From contig JACZWN010000184.1 in NCBI GenBank assembly GCA_022572105.1, positions 1-6,490 on the forward strand: 6,490 nucleotides of DNA, read 5' to 3'. This DNA is from Pseudomonadota bacterium (GTDB taxonomy: Bacteria; Pseudomonadota; Alphaproteobacteria; Kiloniellales; J153). Of this stretch, positions 1 to 6,322 are shown in pieces. The notes beneath the pieces are model-generated. The model searched no databases and was not told where the DNA came from. It saw only the letters and a program-made list of their open reading frames with translations. Made by a program: the position numbers and the translations under genes. Position 1 is the first letter of the stretch, and every line of letters starts with the position of its first letter.

Positions 1-563
1 CGCGCCAGCCGCTCGCCGGTCACGAGCGCGCGCTCCGAGCCGTCGTAGATCACCGCCACCGGCCGGTCGGCGCCGCCGGCGGCCTGCATGAGCAAGACCG
101 AGCAAGGCGCCCGCTCGGCCACCGCGCGGCTCGCCGCCGCCAGGCGCGCGCGCCGCACCGCCTTGCCCGGCGTTCCGAGCGCCAACAGGTCGTCACTGCG
201 CGCCTCGGCAAGGATCTGCTCTTCCATCGTGCCGCGGACCACCCGGAACGACCACTTGACCCGCCAGCGCTCGGCCGCCGACGCCAGCGCATCGCCGGCC
301 TTGGTTTCCCAGATCCTGAGCGCACGCCGCATCAGCCGAGCGTCGAGCGGCGCGTGCGCCTGGGCATGACTCGGGATGGACCGGGTCACCGGCAGGTCCG
401 CCGCGTCCAGCAATTCGCTGTCCTCGACGAACAGGCCGACCAGCTCGGCGTGCAGGCCGGCGGCGAGATTGGCCGCCGCCTCGAGCAACGCCGGCGCGCT
501 CTCGCCGGCCTCCAGCGCGACCAGAATGCGCCGTGGCGCCTCGGCTCCGCCCGGCTCGGTCAT
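1..563 (-). CDS. Universal stress protein (UspA-like), C-terminal end outside the window
   Basis: The minus-strand frame opens at the ATG at 563-561 and runs 187 codons to the window edge without a stop. The start RRILVALEAGESAPALLEAA looks like the first beta strand and helix of a Usp fold. Around residues 125-160, DDLLALGTPGKAVRRARLA followed by AERAPCSVLLMQ matches the usual end of a Usp domain. The ATP-loop signature G-x2-G-x9-G-[ST] is degenerate: G130 and G133 are present, but the second part reads AAAS, so nucleotide binding is doubtful. A single Usp domain is about 140-150 residues. This chain continues (RPVAVIYDGSERALVTGERL) as if a second half-domain begins, so it is probably a tandem Usp or Usp-like protein. 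Its start codon overlaps the stop of the upstream Lon-like gene (ATGA), which implies translational coupling. The presumed role is a cytoplasmic stress-response factor; its target is unknown. Confidence 0.8.
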   Translation of the reverse strand, partial: MTEPGGAEAPRRILVALEAGESAPALLEAAANLAAGLHAELVGLFVEDSELLDAADLPVTRSIPSHAQAHAPLDARLMRRALRIWETKAGDALASAAERWRVKWSFRVVRGTMEEQILAEARSDDLLALGTPGKAVRRARLAAASRAVAERAPCSVLLMQAAGGADRPVAVIYDGSERALVTGERLA

Positions 564-2989
564 GCGCCGCCCTCCGTGCCGGGCGCGCGCGCGAAGGCCT
601 GGCGCTTCTCGGCCATCTCCAGCAGCTTGGCCTCGACCCGCCGATTGACCGTGCCCTCCGGAAAGCGGCCGTCCGGGCCGCGCGCGCCGGCCGCGACACC
701 GGTCAGGATCTCGAGTCCCTGATCGATCGTCGCCACGGGATAGATGTCAAACTTGCCGGCCTCGACCGCATCGACCACGCGGGCATGGAGCATGAGGTGC
801 TTGACGTTGGTCGCCGGTATGAGCACGCCCTGCTTGCCGCTCAGGCCGCGCGCCGCGCAGAGGTCGAAGAAGCCCTCGATCTTCTCGTTGACGCCGCCGA
901 TCGCCTGGACCTCACCGCGCTGGTTGACCGATCCGGTGACCGCGAAGGACTGCGCGATCGGGACCTCGGCGATCGCCGAAAGCAGGGCATAGAGCTCGGC
1001 CGAGGACGCGCTGTCGCCATCGATGCCGCCGTAGGACTGCTCGAAGACCAGGCTGGCGCCGAGCGAAAGCGGCCGGTCGCTGGCGTAGTGCGCGCTCAGA
1101 TAGCCGCTCAGGATGAGCACGCCCTTGGAGTGCAGCGGGCCGCCCAGCTCGACCTCGCGCTCGATGTCCACGACCTCGCCGCGCCCCAGGCGCACGCGCG
1201 CGGTAACGCGGTTCGGCCGGCCGAAGGCGAAGCCGCCGAGCTGCATGATCGACAGTGCGTTGATCTGGCCCACGGTCGCGCCCTCGGTGTCGATGACGAT
1301 GGTGCCGCGCTCGATCTGCTCCTGGATCTGCTCGCGCACCCGGTCGAGGCGATGGATGCGGCTGTCGAGGGCGCGCTGCACGTCCTCGGCGCCGACCACC
1401 GCGCGCCCGGCGCGCGCCGCCCAGTAATCGGCCTCGCGCAGGACGTCGGAAAGCCCCTCGATCTGGGTCGAGAGCTTTTCCGCGTCGCCGGCCTGGCGGG
1501 CGCTGTATTCGAGCACGCGCGCCACCGCGCCGCTGTCGAAGGATTTCAGCTCGTCCTTGCGCACCAGGGTCGCCACCAAGCGGGCGTAGAGGAGGTTGTT
1601 CTCGTCGCCGCGCTCGACGCGCTCGTCGAAGTCGGCCGCGACCTTGAACAGGCGGCCGAACTCCGGGTCGTGCTCGGACAGCAGGTAATAGAGCGTCCGA
1701 TCGCCGACCATGACCACCTTGACCTCGAGCGGGATGGGTTCGGGCTCGAGGGTCACGGTGCTCAACACGCCGAGCGCCTGGGCCAGCGGCTCGATCCGGA
1801 TCTGCTTCGTCATCAGCGCCTGCTTGAGGCCCTCCCAGGCCATCGGCCGGGCCAGGATCTTGCGGGCGTCGACGATCAGGTATCCGCCGTTGGCGCGGTG
1901 CAGGACCCCGGGCCGGATCATGTGGAAATCGGTCAGCAGCGCGCCCATCTCCGCGCGGTGCTCGATGCGCCCGCGCAGGCGGTCGAAGCTGGGATCGTCC
2001 TCGTAGACGACGGGCGCGCGATCGCATCCGCCGTTGTCGACCAGCAGGTTGACCCGGTAGCGGCGCAATACCGGGTGGCCGTCGTCGAAATCCGCCGAGA
2101 CGCCGTCGGGACCCGGCTTTTCCTGAGCCCCGGCGATGGTCTCCACGTTGCGCACCACGTCCTGCTGGACCTCGTCCAGAAACGCCAGGATCTCGGGCTG
2201 GTCGGCGTAGGCTTTGCGCAGCTCCTCGCTCAGGTGTCCGACGGCGAAGATCGCGGTCTGATCGCTCAACTCGCGGATCTGGTCGCGCAGTTCCTTCATC
2301 CAGCGGGGCGCCTCCCGGAGCACCTGATGCAGCCGTTTCTGCAAAGCCTCGATGTCCGTCTCGATCCGCTCGCGGTCGTCCTTGGCCAGGCGCTGGAAGA
2401 CCTCCGGCGAGATCACCTTGCCGCCCGCCACCGGCGCGAAGGCGAAGCCGACCGGCGTGCGCATCAGGGCGATGCCGCGCGCCTTGGCGTCTTCCTCGAT
2501 TTCCTCTAGGGCGTGCTCCTGGCGCTCCTTGATCTCCTCCTCCAGGACCTGCCGGCGCGTGCGGTATTCCTCGCTCTCGAAGGCCGAGCGCAGGGCGTGC
2601 CGGACGTCCTCGACGAAGCGCGCCATGTCGGTCTGGAAAACCGCCCCGCGGCCCGCGTTGAGCTGCAGGATGCGCGGCTTTCGCGGCTCCTTGAAGTTGC
2701 TGACGTAGCACCAGTCGAGCGGCAGCGGCTCCCCCCTGGCCTGCTCCTCGAGGAAGCGCCGCGCGACCGTGTGCTTGCCGATGCCCTCGGGCCCGAGGGC
2801 GTAGATGTTGTAGCCCGCCCGGCGCATGCCGATGCCGAAGCGGAGCGCCTCGACCGCCCGCTCCTGTCCCATGACCTCGGTCAGATCATCGAGGTCGTCG
2901 GTCGACTCGAAGGCGAACTGTTCCGGCGTGCAGCGCCAGCACAGCGCGTCCGCGGACAGCCGTTCAACCTCACCCATAGCCTTCGCCAT
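560..2989 (-). CDS. Lon-family ATP-dependent serine protease with fused AAA domain (AAA_32/Lon_C type)
   Basis: This 809-residue cytoplasmic protease is of the LonB-like/YcbZ-related type, about the usual length for the long form. It lacks the LAN substrate domain of classical LonA. The AAA part has a P-loop GPEGIGKHT (66-74), in which the position after Lys72 is His instead of Ser/Thr, and a Walker B-like strand GGYLIVDA (368-375). A Glu/Lys/Arg-rich, probably coiled-coil insertion lies at about 145-245. The protease domain is at about 560-765, with the catalytic Ser in GGIDGDSASSAELYALLSA (Ser660) and the Lys in GGVNEKIEGFF (Lys703), the Ser-Lys dyad of family S16. The ATG at 2989 was chosen. 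GGGTAAGGG lies directly before it, which is tight, so Met5 (2977) is a credible alternative. It is the first gene of an operon with the overlapping Usp gene. The family identity is clear; substrates cannot be read from the sequence. Confidence 0.95.
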   Translation of the reverse strand: MAKAMGEVERLSADALCWRCTPEQFAFESTDDLDDLTEVMGQERAVEALRFGIGMRRAGYNIYALGPEGIGKHTVARRFLEEQARGEPLPLDWCYVSNFKEPRKPRILQLNAGRGAVFQTDMARFVEDVRHALRSAFESEEYRTRRQVLEEEIKERQEHALEEIEEDAKARGIALMRTPVGFAFAPVAGGKVISPEVFQRLAKDDRERIETDIEALQKRLHQVLREAPRWMKELRDQIRELSDQTAIFAVGHLSEELRKAYADQPEILAFLDEVQQDVVRNVETIAGAQEKPGPDGVSADFDDGHPVLRRYRVNLLVDNGGCDRAPVVYEDDPSFDRLRGRIEHRAEMGALLTDFHMIRPGVLHRANGGYLIVDARKILARPMAWEGLKQALMTKQIRIEPLAQALGVLSTVTLEPEPIPLEVKVVMVGDRTLYYLLSEHDPEFGRLFKVAADFDERVERGDENNLLYARLVATLVRKDELKSFDSGAVARVLEYSARQAGDAEKLSTQIEGLSDVLREADYWAARAGRAVVGAEDVQRALDSRIHRLDRVREQIQEQIERGTIVIDTEGATVGQINALSIMQLGGFAFGRPNRVTARVRLGRGEVVDIEREVELGGPLHSKGVLILSGYLSAHYASDRPLSLGASLVFEQSYGGIDGDSASSAELYALLSAIAEVPIAQSFAVTGSVNQRGEVQAIGGVNEKIEGFFDLCAARGLSGKQGVLIPATNVKHLMLHARVVDAVEAGKFDIYPVATIDQGLEILTGVAAGARGPDGRFPEGTVNRRVEAKLLEMAEKRQAFARAPGTEGGA

Positions 2990-3015
2990 CCCTTACCCGC
3001 GAAGCGTTCGAAATA

Positions 3016-3043
3016 TTTATCCTGTCCGGGCAGACTACACCAA
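3016..3043 (-). promoter_or_regulatory. Candidate promoter of the lon-like/usp operon
   Basis: Read on the minus strand, TTGGTG (3043-3038) and GATAAA (3021-3016) are separated by 16 bases, a weak sigma-70-like pair. This would place transcription start about 20 bases before the ATG at 2989. The -35 element ends one base from the left terminus of the IS remnant at 3045, so anything further upstream was displaced by the insertion. I see no sigma-32-type element. The match is weak. Confidence 0.25.
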
Positions 3044-3044
3044 T

Positions 3045-3060
3045 CCCGGATTCCCCAGAT
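3045..3060. repeat. Left terminal inverted repeat of the IS1380-family remnant
   Basis: CCCGGATTCCCCAGAT reads inward from the left. Its partner at 3812-3827, read inward from the right, is CCGGGATTCCCCAGAT, matching at 15 of 16 positions including an unbroken run of 13. Confidence 0.8.
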
Positions 3061-3074
3061 AGACTGCAATGTCA

Positions 3075-3107
3075 CTGACCTTGGAGGCCGATTCTGATAT
3101 AAGAATC
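3075..3107 (+). promoter_or_regulatory. Probable transposase promoter of the IS, with an overlapping operator-like palindrome
   Basis: CTGACC (3075-3080), a 17-base spacer and the extended -10 TGATATAAG (3095-3103) form a good sigma-70-like promoter pointing into the transposase remnant. The -10 lies inside the inverted repeat GATTCTGATATAAGAATC (3090-3107; 6-bp arms, 6-bp centre). A repressor or the transposase itself could bind there and block RNA polymerase. If still active, it would transcribe rightward through the dead transposase towards the GYD gene. Confidence 0.5.
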
Positions 3108-3138
3108 AACATATTGTGGCGACGTTGGGGGCTCGATC

Positions 3139-3618
3139 ATGGCGGATCCGATGGGTGATTGAAACGGGGGGGTGCCTTCGGGTCGATTTCGACCACCGCT
3201 TGAAGCTGGAATTCCATGGCAGCGGGATCACCTCGGGCGCCGGGCTCCTGGCCTACCGCGAGCTGGACGAGGTTCTCGGCCTGACCGATCTGGGTGGGGC
3301 GGCGGTGTCGGACCTCTGCGTCGAGGCAAGAACACGCGCCACCTGCTGACCGGCCTGTTGCGCCAATCGGTGTTTGGGCGCTTGGCCGGATACGAGGACG
3401 TGAACGATGCCGAGCGACCGTCGCGCGACCCGGCGATGCGCGCCATCGTGGAGCGCAAGGGCCTCGATCGTCGTGCCGCCCCGGCCAGTCGGATGGGGCG
3501 CTTCGAGACCGAGTGGCTGGCGACGCAGGAGAACCTGGCGGCCTTGATCAATCTCGGGGATCTGGATCGACCGGGTTCATGACCGCAAGACGCCGAAGAT
3601 GATCATCCTCGACATGGG
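3139..3618 (+). pseudogene. Broken IS1380-family transposase, N-terminal third only
   Basis: The conserved N-terminal blocks of the IS1380 DDE transposase (DDE_Tnp_1 group) appear in order but in shifting frames. The ATG at 3139, seven bases after TGGGGG, starts MADPMGD and hits a TGA at 3160-3162. A run of seven G (3166-3172), one more than the frame allows, leads to LRVDFDHRLKLEFHGS and LLAYRELDEVLGLTDL. A net -1 shift near 3307-3320 gives RHLLTGLLRQSVFGRLAGYE, then GRFETEWLATQENLAALINL. A net +1 shift near 3558-3563 gives WIDRVHDRKTPKMIILDM, where recognisable similarity ends just at the expected first catalytic Asp region (LDM, then G instead of the usual Asp-Ser). Four lesions plus a C-terminal deletion make it certainly inactive. 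Some lesions might be sequencing errors, the G-run most plausibly. Confidence 0.88.
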
Positions 3619-3781
3619 CTTACCCGACAGGACAGGCGTGTGCTGCGCAGGTCGAAGTGCGCCCTCACCGTGCGAAATGGTCACGGGGGCCGGGTTTCTC
3701 ATCGCCAAATCAGCCCGATCGAGAGCGGACTACGGCCGATCGTGACAGCTCAGGACCGGATTCGCGGGCGCATGCCCACTG

Positions 3782-3790
3782 TGCTACCAT
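3782..3790 (+). promoter_or_regulatory. Candidate extended -10 promoter for the GYD gene, inside the IS right end
   Basis: TGCTACCAT (3782-3790) fits the extended -10 pattern TGnTAnnnT. The bases 17-18 upstream (TTCGCG, 3761-3766) are a poor -35. Transcription would start near 3797, giving a leader of about 60 bases before the ATG at 3857. The site lies within the IS remnant, 22 bases before its right repeat, so the element may provide this gene's promoter. Confidence 0.35.
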
Positions 3791-3811
3791 TGTCCGCGAT
3801 TGAGAGGAGCC

Positions 3812-3827
3812 ATCTGGGGAATCCCGG
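3812..3827. repeat. Right terminal inverted repeat of the IS1380-family remnant
   Basis: ATCTGGGGAATCCCGG on the plus strand is the inverted copy of 3045-3060. The single mismatch is at the third base from the outer end. Confidence 0.8.
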
Positions 3828-3844
3828 TTAATCCGCCAGACTCA

Positions 3845-3850
3845 GGGAGG
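3845..3850 (+). promoter_or_regulatory. Strong ribosome binding site of the GYD gene
   Basis: GGGAGG stands six bases before the ATG at 3857 and decides the start. In-frame codons further upstream, back to about 3800, lie in the IS terminus and have no such site. Confidence 0.8.
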
Positions 3851-3856
3851 CAAGCA

Positions 3857-4237
3857 ATGAATTTCTATTTGATGCGCGCCAAGGTGTCCCAAGAGGCGAT
3901 GAACGCGCTCGTCGAGCGTCCGGAAGATCGACTGATGTCCATGACAAAGGTGCTGCAGGGCGTTGGTGGGAGATTGCATTACTACTTCTTTTGCTTCGGC
4001 AAGTATGACATCGTCTTGATATATGAACTCCCGAACAACGTAAGCGCGGCCGCCCTCTCCATGGTGCTGACCTCCTCCGGCTCGGTGACGGAGGTCGACA
4101 CGACGCCCCTCTTGACGATGCAAGAGGCCATCGAGTCGATGCAACAGGCGGGGGCAGCGATGGGTGTGTACAGACCCCCCGGTCGTACGCCGGCCGACGC
4201 AACGAAAGCGCCAAAACCCAAGCGCAAGAATGCGTAG
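3857..4237 (+). CDS. GYD-domain protein (small, cytoplasmic, unknown function)
   Basis: The product is 126 residues. The family signature is the block CFGKYDIVLIYELPN (46-60), corresponding to the Gly-Tyr-Asp region (here Lys-Tyr-Asp) that names the GYD domain. It is followed by the alpha-beta pattern AAALSMVLTSSGSVTEVDTT and the helix LLTMQEAIESMQQAG. The ferredoxin-like fold covers about residues 1-100. Members of this family have no firmly established activity. The last 20 residues are a Pro/Lys/Arg-rich tail (KAPKPKRKNA) that looks disordered and basic. There is no signal peptide or membrane segment. The gene stands alone: the IS remnant lies immediately upstream (right repeat 29 bases before the start) and a hairpin with a T-run follows directly. 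The start is fixed by GGGAGG at 3845. I am sure of the family and have no view on function. Confidence 0.88.
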   Translation: MNFYLMRAKVSQEAMNALVERPEDRLMSMTKVLQGVGGRLHYYFFCFGKYDIVLIYELPNNVSAAALSMVLTSSGSVTEVDTTPLLTMQEAIESMQQAGAAMGVYRPPGRTPADATKAPKPKRKNA

Positions 4238-4264
4238 GCCGGGCGCCCGGCGCGCTCATTTTTT
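4238..4264 (+). terminator. Probable rho-independent terminator after the GYD gene
   Basis: The perfect palindrome GCCGGGCGCCCGGC (4238-4251) begins right after the TAG stop, and six T follow at 4259-4264. The seven bases between stem and T-run are more than ideal, so efficiency is uncertain. The position is as expected for the end of a single-gene transcript. Confidence 0.55.
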
Positions 4265-4725
4265 GCTCCGGAATGACGGCATCTCTGTTCACCAGCGGTG
4301 TGTTGACGGTGCCGTACACGCTGATGCGGATTAGAATAATTCGGGATGAGATCGCCCCCGAATTTGGTGAGAAGGTGCGCCCGTCCGCCGACACCGCGTC
4401 CCCAAACCAGTGCGCCGGCCATCATTGGGTCGGACCGGAGCCAGACCCCACGAGCGCGCGGTTGGCCATTATGCGGGACGTCCAAGGCTTGGAGGCAGAG
4501 AGCGAAAGAGATCGCTTGGACACAGAGAAAAAAGCCTTTGGTCCCTCCGGAACTCGCTGAGTGTTTCGGCTTCAGAGCGCTTGGATCGGTGCCGACGTGC
4601 GCGGCGCTTGATCGCCCCGGCGCTGGCCGTCGTCGAGTTTGCCGTTGAGGCCGCGGGGATAGGCGAGGCCACGGCGTATTGCCCTAAATCGGTATTCCTT
4701 TTTTGGGCTATCGAATAGTGCTGTA
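4265..4725. other. Intergenic stretch of about 460 bases without a defensible gene
   Basis: Open frames exist on both strands here, but none has a good ribosome binding site, a recognisable domain or a consistent family pattern. Two imperfect inverted repeats occur. CAGCGGTGT and ACACGCTG lie at 4294-4302 and 4315-4322. GCCCTAAA and TTTTTTGGGC lie at 4681-4708, close before the HAD gene. The composition is more mixed and less GC-rich than the flanking genes, so this may be decayed or acquired DNA. No tRNA or IS end was recognised, and no convincing promoter for the HAD gene was found. Confidence 0.55.
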
Positions 4726-5484
4726 ATGGCCTCCCGTTCCCCAAGACTTCTACGACCATCCATGTTCTTTTTTGAGCAACGACCTTCGAGGGTTGCCCGG
4801 GAGAAGCCCCGTTTCGACGCCATAGAGGCCCTCGCTTTCGACCACTACGGCACGCTTTTCGACAAGCACGCCATTTCCGAGCTGATCGAGGCGGAGTTTC
4901 CTGGTCGCGGGCAAGAGGTGGCCGAAAGCTGGTACGTGACGACCAAGGAATACTGCTGGCTCAACGGTATGATGGAACGGCATCAAACCTGGGACGACTT
5001 GACCAAGCGAGCACTGGCCTATGTCTGCAAGGTGCGCGGCATCGAGCTGGCGCCCGACCTGCACGACAGGTTGATTCAGGCCGACTTGATGTTGCCTCCG
5101 TTTCCCGAGGTTCCCGCCGCGCTCGAACGGCTGGCGGCGAAGTTCGACCTTTTCGTCCTCTCCATGGGCTCTCCATGGATGATCGAGGCGTCGCAGAAGA
5201 ACGCGGGGGTCTCACAGTGGTTCAAAAAGATCATCAGCGTCGAGCCCTACAAGGTCTACAAGCCCTCCGCCAAGGCCTATGACATCGGTACCCGTGAAAT
5301 AGGCTTGCCAAAGGAGCGGATCGGCTTCGTCTCCAGCAATTCGTTCGATGTCATGGGCTCGGCCAACTATGGGTTTCCAACGTTCTGGATGAACCGGACA
5401 GGCGGGCCGCTGGATACGCTGGGTCCTACGCCCAACCTGGTGGTCGGGGACTTGGCAGAGCTTGCGGAGGTACTGGGCGTTTAA
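4726..5484 (+). CDS. HAD-superfamily hydrolase, L-2-haloacid dehalogenase (type II) group
   Basis: The product is 252 residues. All four HAD motifs are present: I, FDHYGTLFD (38-46) with nucleophile Asp39 and Thr43; II, LSMGSP (145-150) with Ser146; III, VYKPSAKAYD with Lys179 and Tyr185; IV, FVSSNSFD (201-208) with Ser203, Asn205 and Asp208. The segment EFPGRGQEV and the helix KEYCWLNGMM are typical of 2-haloacid dehalogenases, which hydrolyse 2-haloalkanoic acids to 2-hydroxy acids in the cytoplasm. Two positions differ. The Arg of the usual Trp-Arg pair (Arg41 of L-2-DEX) is Tyr70, and motif II has Met147 where Asn is usual. Dehalogenation is therefore uncertain, and another HAD hydrolysis is possible. 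The N-terminus is about 28 residues longer than normal. Neither ATG 4726 nor ATG 4762 (Met13) has a clear ribosome site. The gene is convergent with the PhnD-like gene, ten bases apart. Confidence 0.88.
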   Translation: MASRSPRLLRPSMFFFEQRPSRVAREKPRFDAIEALAFDHYGTLFDKHAISELIEAEFPGRGQEVAESWYVTTKEYCWLNGMMERHQTWDDLTKRALAYVCKVRGIELAPDLHDRLIQADLMLPPFPEVPAALERLAAKFDLFVLSMGSPWMIEASQKNAGVSQWFKKIISVEPYKVYKPSAKAYDIGTREIGLPKERIGFVSSNSFDVMGSANYGFPTFWMNRTGGPLDTLGPTPNLVVGDLAELAEVLGV

Positions 5485-5494
5485 TACCAAGCCC

Positions 5495-6301
5495 TCAGGC
5501 GACCTGGGCGTAACCGAGCTCCTCGGCTTGTTGCTCCAGGTCGACGATGCGCTGGTAGGCGGTCTCGGGCAGCACCTCGGCGCCGGCGATGAGCAGCGCC
5601 TCGCGCGCCGAGGCGAGCCCAGGGTCCCCGAGCGCGGCGAAGAGCGCGCCGCGCAGGCGCGCCAAGCGATCATCGTCGGCCTCGGCGCGGGTGACGTAGG
5701 GCAGGCCGGGCGCGGCGGGCGAGTGGGCGAGCACGCGCAGGCGGTCCAGGGCCTCGGGCCTGTGGCGCGCCAAGAGCGCATAGGTCACGCAATCGGTGGC
5801 GCAGACGTCGACCTCGCCGGCGGCCACCAGGGCGAGGCTGTTGGGATGGCCACCGCTCTCGACGACCTTCCCGAAGAAGCGGCCGTGATCGGCCAAATGC
5901 GCGACCGTCGCGCGCAGCGCGCTGTAGCCGGACTGCGAGGCCGTATGGGTGATCGCGGCGGTCCGGCCGCGCAGGTCCGAGAGATCCCGCGCCGGATCGT
6001 CCGCGCGCACGACGATGTGGCTGCAATAGTCGGGTCCCTCACAGCCCGGGGCGTCGTAGACCGGCGTTGCGATCACCCTCATCTCGCCCTTGAAGGCGTT
6101 CATCAGGGGATAGCCGCAGGTCTGGCCGAACAGGAAATCCGGATCGCGCCAGACCCCGCCCAGGTCGACGCCGCGGGTGAGCTCGTGCGGGACCCCCGCC
6201 ACGCCCTCGCGCTCGAGCGCCCGGGCGATGGCTTGCCAGAAGGCGTCGTTCGCCGCGGTGAGTTCGGGCAGATCGTACATGGGTAAATTGGCGATGCTCA
6301 T
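5495..6301 (-). CDS. PhnD-like substrate-binding-fold protein (Phosphonate-bd family), no signal peptide
   Basis: The product is 268 residues. The pattern is that of the phosphate/phosphonate-binding PhnD/SsuA-like fold (PF12974 type): an N-terminal YDLPELTAANDAFWQAIARA, then WRDPDFLFGQTCGYPLMNAF (51-70), VYDAPGCEGPDYCSHIVVRA (81-100), LRGRTAAITHTASQSGYSAL (110-129), and SGGHPNSLALVAAGEVDVCA followed by DCVTYALL (149-177). There is no leader peptide, lipobox or membrane segment, so it is predicted to be cytosolic, and no permease or ATPase gene is seen beside it. It may be a ligand sensor or enzyme-like relative and not a transporter subunit; the ligand is unknown. ATG 6301 was chosen because GGTGGAG precedes it. 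A GTG at 6310 would add three residues. It lies 34 bases after the GFA gene on the same strand, probably in one operon. Confidence 0.85.
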   Translation of the reverse strand: MSIANLPMYDLPELTAANDAFWQAIARALEREGVAGVPHELTRGVDLGGVWRDPDFLFGQTCGYPLMNAFKGEMRVIATPVYDAPGCEGPDYCSHIVVRADDPARDLSDLRGRTAAITHTASQSGYSALRATVAHLADHGRFFGKVVESGGHPNSLALVAAGEVDVCATDCVTYALLARHRPEALDRLRVLAHSPAAPGLPYVTRAEADDDRLARLRGALFAALGDPGLASAREALLIAGAEVLPETAYQRIVDLEQQAEELGYAQVA

Positions 6302-6322
6302 GGTCTCCACCGCTATTCTTTT

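Larger units (their letters stand above)
3045..3827 (+). mobile_element. IS1380-family insertion sequence remnant, internally deleted, both ends retained
   Basis: The element is 783 bp, about half the size expected of an IS1380-family element carrying a transposase of roughly 450 codons. The ends are 16-bp inverted repeats with one mismatch (3045-3060 and 3812-3827). Inside the left end are a promoter-like site and a broken transposase gene (3139-3618) recognisable from its conserved N-terminal blocks. From about 3619 to 3811 I recognise no transposase sequence in any frame, so the middle and C-terminal coding part is deleted or decayed. This family usually makes a 4-bp target duplication. 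The flanks are CAAT (3041-3044) and TTAA (3828-3831), or TAAT if the right edge lies one base further out, so no clean duplication remains. The element cannot move by itself. A full-length relative elsewhere in the genome could act on the ends if they are still recognised. Confidence 0.82.

Noticed and set aside
193..699. 168-codon minus-strand frame at the Usp/Lon junction
   Set aside because: Arg/Ala-rich shadow. The true frame is the Usp frame starting at 563, which has family motifs and the ATGA overlap.
533..2509. 658-codon open frame on the plus strand opposite the Lon-like gene
   Set aside because: It lies entirely antisense to a clear protease gene. Its product is a low-complexity Ala/Asp/Leu/Arg/Val-rich string without motifs, the usual mirror effect of GC-rich codon usage.
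912..2711. 599-codon minus-strand frame inside the Lon-like gene
   Set aside because: A shifted frame of the same coding strand giving an Arg/Pro/Gly-rich product with no domain.
3172..3582. 136-codon plus-strand frame taken as an independent gene
   Set aside because: Only its second half has meaning, as the middle block of the frameshifted IS1380 transposase. The first half is an out-of-frame reading of the same pseudogene.
3041..3832. 4-bp target duplication flanking the IS remnant
   Set aside because: CAAT on the left and TTAA or TAAT on the right match at best three of four bases, and only after shifting one edge.
4303..4337. TTGACG and TAGAAT as a promoter
   Set aside because: The spacing is 23 bases, too long for a sigma-70 promoter, and no gene follows at a suitable distance.
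3982..4485. 167-codon minus-strand frame over the GYD gene and downstream
   Set aside because: It crosses a well-supported gene and the terminator hairpin and has no family pattern.
4273..4560. 95-codon plus-strand frame between the GYD and HAD genes
   Set aside because: No ribosome binding site, no recognisable fold, charged and irregular composition, and several competing frames over the same bases.
4681..4708. GCCCTAAA/TTTTTTGGGC hairpin as a terminator
   Set aside because: The stem is short with a mismatch, the T-run is inside the stem and not behind it, and no gene ends just upstream.
5462..6286. 274-codon plus-strand frame opposite the PhnD-like gene
   Set aside because: Antisense shadow with no motif; it also starts inside the end of the HAD gene.
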